A program made the position numbers and the translations under genes. The notes below the pieces were generated by a model. The model was not told the DNA's origin and did not search any database. It saw only the letters and a program-made list of their open reading frames with translations. Of a stretch of DNA of 64,000 nucleotides, positions 46,201 to 56,559 are shown in pieces; the first letter of the stretch is position 1, and every line of letters begins with the position of its first letter. Source of the DNA: Xestospongia muta (lineage: Eukaryota; Porifera; Demospongiae; Haplosclerida; Petrosiidae); the NCBI GenBank assembly GCA_963693285.1, contig OY848919.1, forward strand, positions 7,125,461-7,189,460, given 5' to 3'.

Positions 46201-46560
46201 TCCGTGACCAACAACGCTTTGAAATAGACTTGTCAACTCGACAAATTTCTTCAAGAATGTTGTTGAGAATGTTTAATGTGAGTGCTAATTGTTTTATTTA
46301 TTATTCAGTGTTCGAATTGTTGTAGGTGGATCCTGCAAATGTGTGGTTAAGAGAAGATTTTAGTGCACAGGCTTTCCTACCTGATGACGAAGGGATCTTC
46401 CACTTTCATAATCTTCAGTTCTCACCATTTATCACGATGTTTGTCGAGGGCTCTGATGCTTCCGGAAGTTCTGGTTCCTCTTCAACTCCAACAGTTCGTC
46501 CTAATAGCTCTGTACTAGATGGCCATCCTCGTTTTCGGTGAGTGTTAACAGTGAAATTAT
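43236..46560 (+). repeat. Left arm of the palindrome (long terminal inverted repeat)
   Basis: Near-identical to the reverse complement of 48144-51468. By eye I found 12 substitutions, at 44552, 44706, 45522, 45539, 45947, 46463, 46470, 46498, 46516, 46544, 46556 and 46559. Seven of these lie in the innermost 100 bp and none was seen in the outermost 1.3 kb. I did not compare every base. Confidence 0.9.
43730..45409 (+). CDS. rve-type DDE integrase, left-arm copy
   Basis: Five exons keep frame across GT-AG introns: 43730-43954, 44010-44335, 44651-44798, 44850-45054 and 45096-45409, giving 405 aa. Residues 1-75 form a helix-turn-helix-like region (WTHKDLSEYLKKRFPNIKG, then SIRSIERFC). Next comes VGPVYGRKTITGFLASEGMR, similar to the pre-catalytic helical region of IS3-type integrases. 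The catalytic core has KLHIDQNEKLVRYGVTH (first Asp), CCVDGFSRKIVGF, VRVDKGKEWYLLLF (second Asp and the conserved Glu two residues after Lys) and HVVERMWEEFNSRVNYP (third acidic residue). The C-terminal exon has GIPDILMKKKNHMVP and a Ser-rich tail. It should cut and join the element ends in the nucleus. The ATG follows an in-frame-free AT-rich leader. Related to integrase-core proteins of fish and cnidarians; IS3EU-like or Ginger-like assignment is unproven. Confidence 0.8.
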
Positions 46561-47493
46561 TTAATGTTATTGGTACATAATTAGATCTGTAGTTGGAAGC
46601 AAAAACAGACATCTACTGAAAATCACTAGGGCCAGAATGAAAAAAGTAGGGAGAAAACCTGAGTTTGAAATGAGTGTTGAAGCTTTTATTGAAATAACTT
46701 CAGAAAAAGCAAATGTGGACTATGTCAATAGCCAAATAAAAGAAATATGGGGATCAACTTATTCACTTGTATCAGCAGATGGCCACGAAGTGGCAGATTG
46801 CAGTGCTACTAGAGGTAATTAATGTGAATTTGAATATAACATTGTTTGCATTGAGGTTGGACTTGTGGTGTAACTGGGCTAGCCTTTGGTTACTTTGCTT
46901 CTTATATACCATTATAGTGGCCACCAGTTGCAATATGCCTATTTGTTTTCCAAATGCCAATTTGTATTTTGCTTAACAGAATGTGCTGCAACTCTAATTA
47001 CTATTTTTTTCTTATTATTTGAAAAGGTTTAGACTTTTGGAAACAGAATGCTAGGAAATTTTATGCAATTCCCAAGTCAGATATTACAACTCCCACTGTC
47101 AGTAATAAGCGAAAACGAGTTGAAACTGAGGATGATGATGAACCTGTGAACACATATCTCTCTGAAATAAGAGACAAACTCAACCTTTTATTTACTGTCA
47201 CAAAAGATTTAAAGATTCCTATAGCTCTTAAAACTGTTTTCCAGAGCACATTTAATTGCAAGATATGCTTTGAGACACCCATGAAACCTCCCTTAGTAAT
47301 GGCAGGATGCTGCAAGAATATAATAGGATGTGAACAGTGTGTGAATACTTGGTATGGAATAAGTGGGAGTTATGAAGAACTTATGAAGAAACCTTGCCCT
47401 ATTTGTAATGTTGACCGTGGATATGCTCAGACAAGTCGATTACATGGACTAGATGATTTTGTTACACAAGTCCAATGCCTCTTTGATGAGTAA
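46155..47493 (+). CDS. Companion protein with RING-like finger, long form
   Basis: Four exons, 46155-46277, 46326-46537, 46585-46814 and 47027-47493, join in frame to 343 aa. The intron after exon 1 is only 48 bp. Residues 1-100 form a beta-rich, ubiquitin/PB1-like block (VTFVRDQQRFEIDLSTRQIS, then DDEGIFHFHNLQFSPFITMF) ending in a Ser-rich linker. Exon 3 carries KKVGRKPEFEMSVEAFIEI and QIKEIWGSTYSLVSADGHEV. Exon 4 has LDFWKQNARKFYAIP, an acidic/basic linker, and a zinc-binding-type end with C-x2-C (CKIC), a CC pair and GCEQC, then CPIC near residues 317-320. This RING/treble-clef arrangement suggests a ubiquitin- or SUMO-ligase-like or DNA-binding role; that is inference. It lies downstream of the integrase in the same direction. 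Exons 3 and 4 lie outside the arm, in the unique centre. Confidence 0.7.
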
Positions 47494-48143
47494 AACTACT
47501 CAATGAATTGACAACTTTCTCATAATTATTACTTACCAGATCACCATTTATCTCAAGTACAAACCCTAACTCTCTTAAGGGTTAGAACATTCATTATTGT
47601 TTAGAAGTGAAAGTATTCATTATAATTAACATTTCTCAAATTAAAGAATTTGTTGAAAAAGTCTTACATGTACAGGGTTGACAAAAAATGATAACATTAA
47701 AAATTAACTTTTTATGTCTGAGAGTACATTTAAAAGTTCATCAATACCATTGATACGCAAATAATTTGAATGTGGGCAACTTGATTTGCACATCAGGCAA
47801 GGTACATCAACATGCCTTGAGACATACAATCTGTCCACACAATTTCCACACCCAATTATTATTTTACAACAATCAGCCATCATCACAGGTGGTTTTATTG
47901 GAATAGTATGACACAACTTGCACTGCAAACATGCATACATCACATGCAGTAGGCCTACAGGAAGTGTTATGTAAGCTTGCCTAAAAGAAGATATGAATAC
48001 AAAACAGTAATTTGTGGCCTACTATTTACATATTGTAGACATGATGTAATAATTATAGGACAGTTAAATTACAATTAATTGATCACACAATTATAACAAT
48101 ATCAGATAATCTGACTATGAACATCTTCTAAGAACAGTAAAGA
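46561..48143. other. Unique centre of the palindromic element
   Basis: Not shared between the arms. It holds exons 3 and 4 of the left companion gene (46585-47493) and the single terminal exon of the right companion (47980-47704), tail to tail with about 210 bp between their stops. The two terminal exons are distant homologues. Confidence 0.85.
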
Positions 48144-48549
48144 ACAACTTCACTGTTAATACTCACCGAAAACGAGGATGGCCATCTTGTACAGAGCTAT
48201 TAGGATGAACTGTTGGAGTTGAAGAGGAACCAGCACTTCCAGAAGCATCAGAGCCCTCGACAAACATCGTGATAAATGGTGAGAACTGAAGATTATGAAA
48301 GTGGAAGATCCCTTCGTCATCAGGTAGGAAAGCCTGTGCACTAAAATCTTCTCTTAACCACACATTTGCAGGATCCACCTACAACAATTCGAACACTGAA
48401 TAATAAATAAAACAATTAGCACTCACATTAAACATTCTCAACAACATTCTTGAGGAAATTTGTCGAGTTGACAAGTCTATTTCAAAGCGTTGTTGGTCAC
48501 GGACAAATGTGACAGTCTGTGATTGAGGAGGGGTTGGGATACGACTCAT
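47704..48549 (-). CDS. Companion protein with RING-like finger, short form
   Basis: Exons 48549-48427 and 48378-48167 mirror exons 1 and 2 of the left gene almost exactly. The next acceptor lies at 47981, and the terminal exon 47980-47704 joins in frame (CG plus G gives Arg), for a total of 203 aa. Compared with the left form it lacks the exon-3 domain and the linker and goes straight to a RING-like end: CLQCKLC, a CC pair with IIIGCGNC, then CLMC, followed by RINGIDELLNVLSDI. The spacing before the last Cys pair is shorter than in the left form, and the left CPIC is CLMC here. In the shared part, Arg and Leu of the left copy (TVRPNSS, VLDG) are His and Gln. It could be a truncated derivative or a purposeful short form. 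Confidence 0.65.
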
Positions 48550-51468
48550 TCTTGGAGTGGACAAACAACAAAATGATAGAGAATGTACACCAAAGCAAGG
48601 TGGATCAATGGCATACAACTCCAGAGAGAAAGACAGCACTGGTCAAACTAGGGTGTTCCTAGACAAACTGACAGGGAGAGAAAGAGTACCAGTGAGTTGA
48701 CTATATCGAGAAACAATAAATTACATTACACCACAAAAGCAGGGCAAACTAGATTGGCTAAGTCTTGTGACAATTGGACTGTCAAAACTCAACTGGAGAG
48801 AGATACAGTCGCTAGTCTGTTGGTTATACCAAAATGCCAAAATTAGGTCAATGGTCCCTTATGGGGGGCTAACACTAGCTAACAATTAGATAAACTGACT
48901 ATAATATTACAACTTGATCCTGCCTGAGACTAAGTTTAAGCTTGTTAGATTAACTCACAAGAGAGTTTACAGACACGTTTTAATCCAAATCGAACAGTTT
49001 TCGATCGAGACCAACCGATGACGACGTATTATAATAACAGTCAACTTAGAGAGAAACACCAGGATAGTTTATTGAGTGAAATGTGTTTTGGCTCACAATA
49101 TACTGCCCAGACGATGTGAGATAGCCTTGATGAGTCAAAAAAGATCAAAGTAGGTGAGATCAAGACTGATACCATGTAATCGGAAGATAGCAGGAACGTG
49201 GCAACGTGTACTAACTGCGCTTGCGTAAAATAACTCGGGTTCTTATTAATGAACTTTGAACTTCAACAGACAATTACAGCAAGAAAACATCATGCTAATA
49301 TTGTGAAAGATATTCTGTTATGTAAATGAAGTATAGCACACATTTGCGAAAGATATGACTTTTATCATTAACACAGCTGTAAAATACAGGGTCAAACTGT
49401 GGATATTGTGAATGAAATAGCTCTTGCCTTCTCTCCTTTAGAACAGGACTTGATTCCAAAGGATCAATACCAAAAGAACTGGATCTTGTTAGTGAGCCAC
49501 CCAGAGCCTCATATTCTCGAACAGCGTCACTGACTACTGGAATCAGAGTGGGCATAACAGGAACCATGTGATTCTTTTTCTTCATAAGTATGTCAGGTAT
49601 ACCCTTTTCTGTAAGACAAATCAACTAAGATACATGTTGTGAAACTTACTCGGAATACGATGATTATTCCAAGATTTTATAACAATTGTTGTCCCAACAT
49701 TTGCAACTCTAATAGTTACCCAAGACACACAAAATTTATGTGTGTCATTAACCATATCTATTACATGGTCATTCTCCATTTCTGTTAAACATTGCTTGAT
49801 GGGATAATTTACCCTTGAATTAAATTCTTCCCACATTCTCTCAACCACATGATTCTGCAATTAAGAGTAGATTATAAGAAATTTACTTGATTGCATGCAA
49901 CTTACCATCGTTGAAGGTGTCTGTAAGTGTGGAGCTTTCCCTTTGTCATATCTGATGTGGCTGAGTTTTTCTTGAATAAACAACAAAAGATACCATTTCT
50001 TTCCCTTATCAACACGCACTTGATCCCAAATACCAAAATTCAATAGCAGAGGTCTACATAAAAAGAAACCTGATATGATGATTCCTATAAGGTCCTATAA
50101 CTAGCTATATCACATGCATTATATCACTTAATGCATGCAATGCTTTCATCTGAATGTCTATAAGGCATTTGATGTATTTCAATATAGAAAGTTTACTGTA
50201 TAGTAATAGGTTATTTAGAAGTAAATTTTGTAAGTACTTTTTGGTGGATTGAAGATTGATTTATCACTTTTCATACATGCATGCATGATTACATGTATGT
50301 CTTCAAGTAATTGGCAAATTTACCAAATCATCCTGCCAATCTTATATGGCATTTTCTTGTGATCTTACCTAAAGACATGTTCATAGATCTCCAAGTTGTT
50401 CTTTAAAGGCATACTAGCAAAACCGACAATTTTCCTACTAAATCCATCGACGCAACAAATGTGAGTTACTCCATATCTGACTAACTTCTCATTTTGATCG
50501 ATGTGTAATTTTTGCCCAAAATATTGAGCTATATATGGAATAGGATTCAACTTCCTCGCTGTGTCTTTTCGTCTTGCTTGATGATAAACAGGAGTAATAT
50601 CTTTTAAAACTTTTCCTACACGGACCTCAGAAGCACGCATTCCTTCCGATGCCAAAAAGCCAGTTATTGTCTTTCGACCATAGACAGGTCCAACCTTTGC
50701 ATAATATAAGAAAGCAATTGCAAGCTTATCCCTTGATTAAATAATTCACCTTATGAACTGCCCTGCTAACAGCATTATTTAGCTGAAGATAGGTTGGCCT
50801 GGAGGTTTTGTGAATATTTTTTAAGTTGCAAAACCTCTCAATAGATCGTATGCTAGCCCCCTTGATGTTTGGAAATCTTTTTTTTAAGTACTCTGACAAG
50901 TCTTTGTGAGTCCATTGTTCTTGTTCAATTTTCAGTATAACCAAGTCTTCAATATCAATCAATCGCACCGACATGATTTAACTGATGTTAAGATATAATA
51001 TTGCACAATAGTAATCTGATTTGCCTGATTATATATATATACTTATACTTTAAATATGAAGAGGTATACTATACAAAATTTGAAAGAAAGGGTATACAGG
51101 TAGAGACGTAATTTATACCATATATATAATGTATTAGACAAACTGACAAAAGTCAACTTTGAGACAAAATACCTACCAGGTTAGAGCCTGTAGGACCAAT
51201 TCTTGAGAGTGAGTAACAATGCAAGAACGGGTCAAACCTCACTGCGATTAACGTCAGAGTGTCAAAGATCAGAGATAGAGAGACGAATTGGGAACACAAG
51301 CAGGACAAAGTCCTATTTTATTGATAATAGTCAACCGCTCTGACCTAACTCAATCGAAAAAATATTGGTTTTTTGGTTTTTTGAATTTTCATTTCTTAGG
51401 AAGATTTCGGCGCGTAATGGCGGAAATCGATTTTCAGAATATGAAATGGCGGAAATATACACTGATCA
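48144..51468 (-). repeat. Right arm of the palindrome (long terminal inverted repeat)
   Basis: Inverted partner of 43236-46560. Similarity ends sharply inside the intron after companion exon 2. Confidence 0.9.
49295..50974 (-). CDS. rve-type DDE integrase, right-arm copy
   Basis: Mirror of the left gene, with exons 50974-50750, 50694-50369, 50053-49906, 49854-49650 and 49608-49295, again 405 aa. The only coding difference I found is at 49998 (left 44706), where GAA becomes AAA, so VDKGKEWYLL reads VDKGKKWYLL. That Glu is kept in the degraded relative at 4.8-6.0 kb (VDHGKEFYI) and, from memory, in related integrases (DxGxE). The three main catalytic acids are unchanged. The protein may be impaired while the left-arm copy remains the source of activity. 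Expression from both arms would be convergent and could yield double-stranded RNA. Confidence 0.78.
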
Positions 51469-51472
51469 TATT
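51469..51472. repeat. Right target-site duplication TATT
   Basis: TATT directly follows the terminal CA at 51468, matching 43232-43235. Confidence 0.65.
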
Positions 51473-51984
51473 TACATATTATTATAAATTGCTGTACAAA
51501 ACAATTATTTATAAAGAGTTTGAAAACAGTGACAACGTCCGCTATTTCCAATTCCAAGCAAAAATTTCAAAGACAAGGAGTGCATTCAATTTGAAACACT
51601 TAAGAAGTTCTTTGAATTTATCATGAAATACAGATGATCAATTTAGAAATTATTTAGTTGCAAAAATTACTATGTTGATAAACTAGTAAGATGCCTTATA
51701 AATTATAGAGATTCTTCTTGAGCTACTGTAGATAGTGATATCAGTGGAGTAGTAATAAATGCCAGTTTTCTCTGAAATATATCTTGCTAACAATCTCAAT
51801 GCCTTTACTTTTACAAAAGCAATTACTTTGTATATTGCAAAGAAAACAAAAGCTTAATTTTTGACACAAATTTGTTTATTAAATTATAGACTTCATCTTT
51901 AATGTTGTACAAAGAACAACAAATATTAAACTTTCTACCTATTAATAATTACAATATCAATGATATTTTACAATGATTATTTTG
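51473..51984. other. Intergenic between element and transporter
   Basis: AT-rich. It holds the 3' side of the transporter gene transcribed leftward. No gene seen. Confidence 0.6.
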
Positions 51985-53640
51985 TCACAACAAAACATTT
52001 AAATCACATTCAGACATGGCATTGTACTTGTTAGAGTATAGTCCACTATTTGAGATTCTGCCATATTCTTGTTCCAATTGTCTCTCTGTATATTCTGTAA
52101 TGATAACTCTTTCATTCACATCAGATAATTCATTACATTGTCTATACTTGTACTTATATGCAGCAATAGTGTAAGCAATTATAGAGAAAAAAACTACACC
52201 TGTCTTAACAGCATAATACTCCCAGTGACAACCTAAGGATGAGCTTGTCAGAGTTAGATGTAGAAGATAAATACTAAAATGAACAAACCATATTCCTATT
52301 AACAATCCTTGCATTGTACGAGGACCTTGAGCTAAAATAAACTCGATACTTGTGAACTGAACCAAAAAAATGCTAACACCAGAAAAAAACTGAGGAATGA
52401 CCACAACAAAGAAAGGTAATGTTAATTCATCTGATTGTAGTTCATATAGAGAGGTTATGTTGTTATTGACAGTCATTTTGCAGATTGACATCTCACTAAC
52501 ATTTGAAGCACTTTTGATATCTCTTGTCATTATGTAGCTCATAACACTTATTATTATAGACTCTACTAACAGTGCCATTAGTCCAATCCATATACGTTTC
52601 AACATACTAGGAATGTAGTGAGAGAAGAAAGGAATTATTATAAATTGATACAAAGGCACAATAAATGCAATGACAAGATATGGAACTGTAAGAGGATATA
52701 TCAGTAACATACTTTCCAAAAAACTGTTTGAACCATAAGTTTGCATAAGAGTTAAATATTGATGAAAGAGTTTTGATTTAGTGTCAAGAAATCCATATCC
52801 AAATGTTCCTAAAACAATACTAAGTATGTATAAAAAGCTTTTGACATCCTCCACTTGTACAGTACTAAATGGACCTCCATATCTCTCTTTACCCAGGTCT
52901 AACCTGGAAGGAAGAAGCTCTCCATAAGTGAAGGCACTACGTCTTTGTGGTATTTTGTGTTTCCAAGCATACGTAATCACTCTCCATATTAACTTGACAG
53001 GATTATTTTGCTGTGCTGGTTCAATAATCAAATGTTGCTTGAAACAACAAAATGACAAGACTGCAATGATAACAATGAGCACACCAGAACCAAATATACC
53101 AGTGAAAGCATAATAAATTATGTTTTTATAAATGAAAGCTGTCATAATTGATGCTGCTAGCAGTAGTATAGCAAGTGGAAAATAGTACATGTATAATACC
53201 CAATACACAAAACTACTTAAATCCTGAGATGGTGCAAATTGAAGCTGATCAGTACCAAATTGAATAACATTAGCTTCATATAGACCATATCCAAAGAAGT
53301 ACAAAGCACTTACAACTAAACAAATACAAACAACTACAATTCTATTGAGATTTATGAAGTATATTGTCACTAATGTAACCAAAATGATAAGGAATCCTAC
53401 AAATGTTAGCATTACTCCTACTAGTATAACTTTATACCTCATCCATTTCTTACCTAACAAGCCAAGAAGGGGATAAAAGAGATAGTAAAGTCCAGCAGCA
53501 GCAAAGATGATATATGAATAGCTTTCAATGAAATGCGTGGAAAGACCTCCTGATATTATAGTAGTAGTTGTTAGCAAGATACTTGTTGCCAGTACCACAA
53601 GAGCTCCTTTAGAATGAACACAAACATTTTTGTACTTCAT
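51985..53640 (-). CDS. SLC15/POT-like membrane transporter, intact
   Basis: A single uninterrupted frame of 551 codons, apparently intronless. About twelve hydrophobic segments are visible, starting with GALVVLATSILLTTTTIISG near residues 13-32 and YSYIIFAAAGLYYLFYPLLG. A long cytoplasmic loop near 205-265 carries IPQRRSAFTYGELLPSRLDL and GGPFSTVQVEDVKSFLYILS, a block typical of SLC15A4-like carriers in invertebrates. Further segments end at about residue 500, then a charged tail with YTERQLEQEYGRISNSGLYS. POT/SLC15 proteins import di- and tripeptides or histidine with protons. The substrate here is unknown, and the N-terminal motif of classical peptide carriers is not obvious. ATG 53640 is the first in frame. 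A truncated paralogue lies at 42057-42925. Confidence 0.75.
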   Translation of the reverse strand: MKYKNVCVHSKGALVVLATSILLTTTTIISGGLSTHFIESYSYIIFAAAGLYYLFYPLLGLLGKKWMRYKVILVGVMLTFVGFLIILVTLVTIYFINLNRIVVVCICLVVSALYFFGYGLYEANVIQFGTDQLQFAPSQDLSSFVYWVLYMYYFPLAILLLAASIMTAFIYKNIIYYAFTGIFGSGVLIVIIAVLSFCCFKQHLIIEPAQQNNPVKLIWRVITYAWKHKIPQRRSAFTYGELLPSRLDLGKERYGGPFSTVQVEDVKSFLYILSIVLGTFGYGFLDTKSKLFHQYLTLMQTYGSNSFLESMLLIYPLTVPYLVIAFIVPLYQFIIIPFFSHYIPSMLKRIWIGLMALLVESIIISVMSYIMTRDIKSASNVSEMSICKMTVNNNITSLYELQSDELTLPFFVVVIPQFFSGVSIFLVQFTSIEFILAQGPRTMQGLLIGIWFVHFSIYLLHLTLTSSSLGCHWEYYAVKTGVVFFSIIAYTIAAYKYKYRQCNELSDVNERVIITEYTERQLEQEYGRISNSGLYSNKYNAMSECDLNVLL

Positions 53641-56559
53641 GTCACAACAACCTCTAGAACCTCTTGAATGTTATCTAATATGATGTTTGAAAATGAAATT
53701 GCATATTATTACGTATGGCATATTTACTATTTGAAGATTTGTTATGATTACTGTTATTGATAGCATGCACAAATTTCAATTTAAATCCCAATGGCAAACA
53801 TTTTGGCACTAATGATTTTCATAGTACAGAGAGAGAGAGAGATGTTGTGGAACATTATAAGTTATCATTTATTACTCTGTTTTAGATGCCTTCATTTGCC
53901 AATTGAAGCTTCGGTTTCAGAATTGAACTTAAATATTATGCAATCCATTCAAGCATGTTGTACATAGTCTGAACATTATCTTAACTGCTATACTCTGAAG
54001 CTTCTCAATGAGTTATATTGTCTTCATTGTAAAAAATCTAATGTGAATTGATGTTGATGTTAAAGGATATTACTGACATGATTTTGTGACCTGATTTGCA
54101 AAAAGGGACCACTTTGGTCAAAACATTATTTTTGAAAAAAAATCACTTTTAAAACATATCGTAAACAGTTTTGCATACACTTAGAATAGTTATGATATAT
54201 AACAACTGTATGTATACAAATTTGGATTTTTGGGATACTTTAACAGTGGTTTTTCACAAATAGGGTCACAAATATGTTGACAGAAGTGGTCCCTTGTTGC
54301 AAATTAGGTCACAATTAGTGAACTGTTACTTTTACAAACAGGTATTCTTAATGTCGTTAGAGTTTTCACAATATCAGTCCCTATTGCAGTAACCAATGCT
54401 TGATGTGCAAGATCATTTTCTACTTTGAAAAGAATTAAAACATATTTAAGCCAGCCATGTGGGTAAAATGACTGACAAACTTTGCTCTGTCAATTGAAAG
54501 TGACAACTCCAAACATTGTCATTAGGTACTTTTGTTAATATGTTTACTATTTGTACCAAAACCACATATGTCATTACAGTATTCATGTTGTTGAATAATT
54601 GGTCTTTTGTTATATACTTAGTTTAATATCATTTATATTATGTTCATCAATATCCATATCTTTTGCTAACAGGTTCATACTACTGATAATACATTTTTCA
54701 AAGGAATAACTGTAGCGATTGCATTAGTCATCAAAGTCATATATACCTAATATTAATTATATATAATATAATATTTTGTAAACATTTTAGTAACTATCAG
54801 GACATGACTTTTGTGCAATTACTTGTACTGTCTCATATGTGTGCCAATGATCACTTATAATAATATACTATGCGTGTTTGTCCAGTTTTAAACTACCTAA
54901 TAGACTAAACTTAGATATTGAAACTATATTGATGAAGTATGGAGAAATAAAACAGGTGATAATGTATGTGGATGAAGAACAATGATATATATAACTCAAA
55001 GATGCAAGCCCTACTGACTTGTAATATTGCATTATAAAAATGAATGATCATTCAAGCATTGGAAGAAATTACCTTTTTGCTTGTTTCTAGATCTGCTATG
55101 GAATGTCCTGTGAATATTGAATTGAATATATTAACAACTGAATACCCTATTTAGTCAAGAGAAATAGAATCATATTGTGAGATTCTGGTAATCCTGGTGT
55201 CAAACTAATAATACAAACCTAGAACAGTTTTTGACAATTTGCTACATATAAGCATAGATTGTGAGATGAGGGCTTCATTTTTAATTTTATTAATAAATTA
55301 CGATATTTGCATCTAACAATAGATGGCAATACATTTATATAGTATGTCATGTATTATTTTTTTCATATAACTATAATCATATCAATGTTTTATCTAGTTT
55401 CAGTCCATTTTAAGGATCCATGAGCAATATCTAACACAGCAGCTCCATGCTTCCCTCCATTTTTTTCTCCATTACAGGTAATATCCGTAGAGTGATTCAT
55501 AGTATATATATGTACATGCACTAAGATACCATTTTTTAGTATTCAGTTGATGATGAAGTGTCTAAGGTTAATGTTCAAAGATATATTTTAGTTAAACAGA
55601 ACAGAAAGAGGATATTGTATAAGTTTAGATTACCACGCCATTTCATGTATACAAAAACTTGGAAAATACCACAAAAGGAATGTGAAAAAAATAATGTTGC
55701 CACCTAAGAATAAATAGACTCCTTTAGGTGGGTACTCTCTATTTGAAAAGGAGATGTTGATTTCTTTAGAACCATCAAAACAAATGTATATAACGAATAT
55801 TGTTAATTATGAAGTTTCAAATAAGAGAGTGATCAAAGTTATATCTGAATGAAGTTCAATGTCATTCAAATGTTCATCTGTAGTTTCAATTGATTCATCT
55901 ACTGGGTCACATTTTGAAAAAAATGTGAGTTTATTTCTTTTCATTGCTTTGTCTCTTACCTTAGTGTATCGATGGCAAAAAAATCTATCATAATCATAAT
56001 CTACTTTTGCTGCCTATAAAAATGCTTGATATGACCTAATTATTCATCATTCAAACTTGTTGAAAAGTTCTCCCTATTTTATCATCATTTTCTTCCTCAG
56101 AGTGAGACCATTCAAAGACAGATGAGAAACTGTAGGTAAATTTCCTGCCATATTGAGATGAATAAAGCACTCATCAATATAGTAAATATCTATTACTGTT
56201 GTTTAATAATGATTCTTGACTCTCCTCACTATCCATGAATTAAAGCATTCAAAAAAGTAGATCCAATAACCTGCAATTGGTCCAAAAAAATCTTGGAACA
56301 GGTGTAGAACAGGATTTAACAGGATTTAAGAATTGGAAATATTTAATGTTTATCTCATTACTAATTGATTTAGGAGAGACTTCAGGAGAAGGAACAAATT
56401 AGCATTAATAGTGCATATAATTATAACTATATAGTTACATTACAGTAAGGTTGTGTGATAATATCAATATAACCATAATATTGAATGAAAATATCTATGA
56501 CAATCAATGTAACTTGTATCGATATTCTTGCACTTGTGCACTTTGTTTAAAACACTTTA
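53641..56559. other. Long non-coding stretch
   Basis: AT-rich, with a short GA run near 53829. Related words recur at 54100-54310 (AGGGACCACTTTGGTC, then AAGTGGTCCCTTGTTGCAAA, in opposite orientation), a weak inverted pair about 200 bp apart. A plus-strand segment near 55541-55706 reads VNVQRYILVKQNRKRILYKF without a known family. No gene is supported. Confidence 0.45.

Larger units (their letters stand above)
43236..51468. mobile_element. 8.2-kb palindromic rve-integrase transposon
   Basis: Positions x and 94704-x are complementary from 43236/51468 inward to about 46560/48144, giving arms of about 3325 bp around a unique centre of about 1583 bp. The unit starts TGATCAGTG and ends CACTGATCA, with TATT directly outside both ends. 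TG...CA ends and a short target duplication are hallmarks of elements moved by retroviral-type integrases. Each arm carries an integrase gene and the first two exons of a companion gene; the centre carries different terminal exons for the two companions. All four reading frames are open once short introns are removed, so the unit may be young or active. It sits between two paralogous transporter genes. A simple inverted duplication without transposition is the alternative, but it would not explain TG...CA and TATT. Confidence 0.8.

Noticed and set aside
47332..47372. Perfect palindrome centre at the symmetry point 47352
   Set aside because: The symmetry axis falls inside the unique centre, within companion exon 4; the sequence there is not self-complementary, so there is no direct hairpin.
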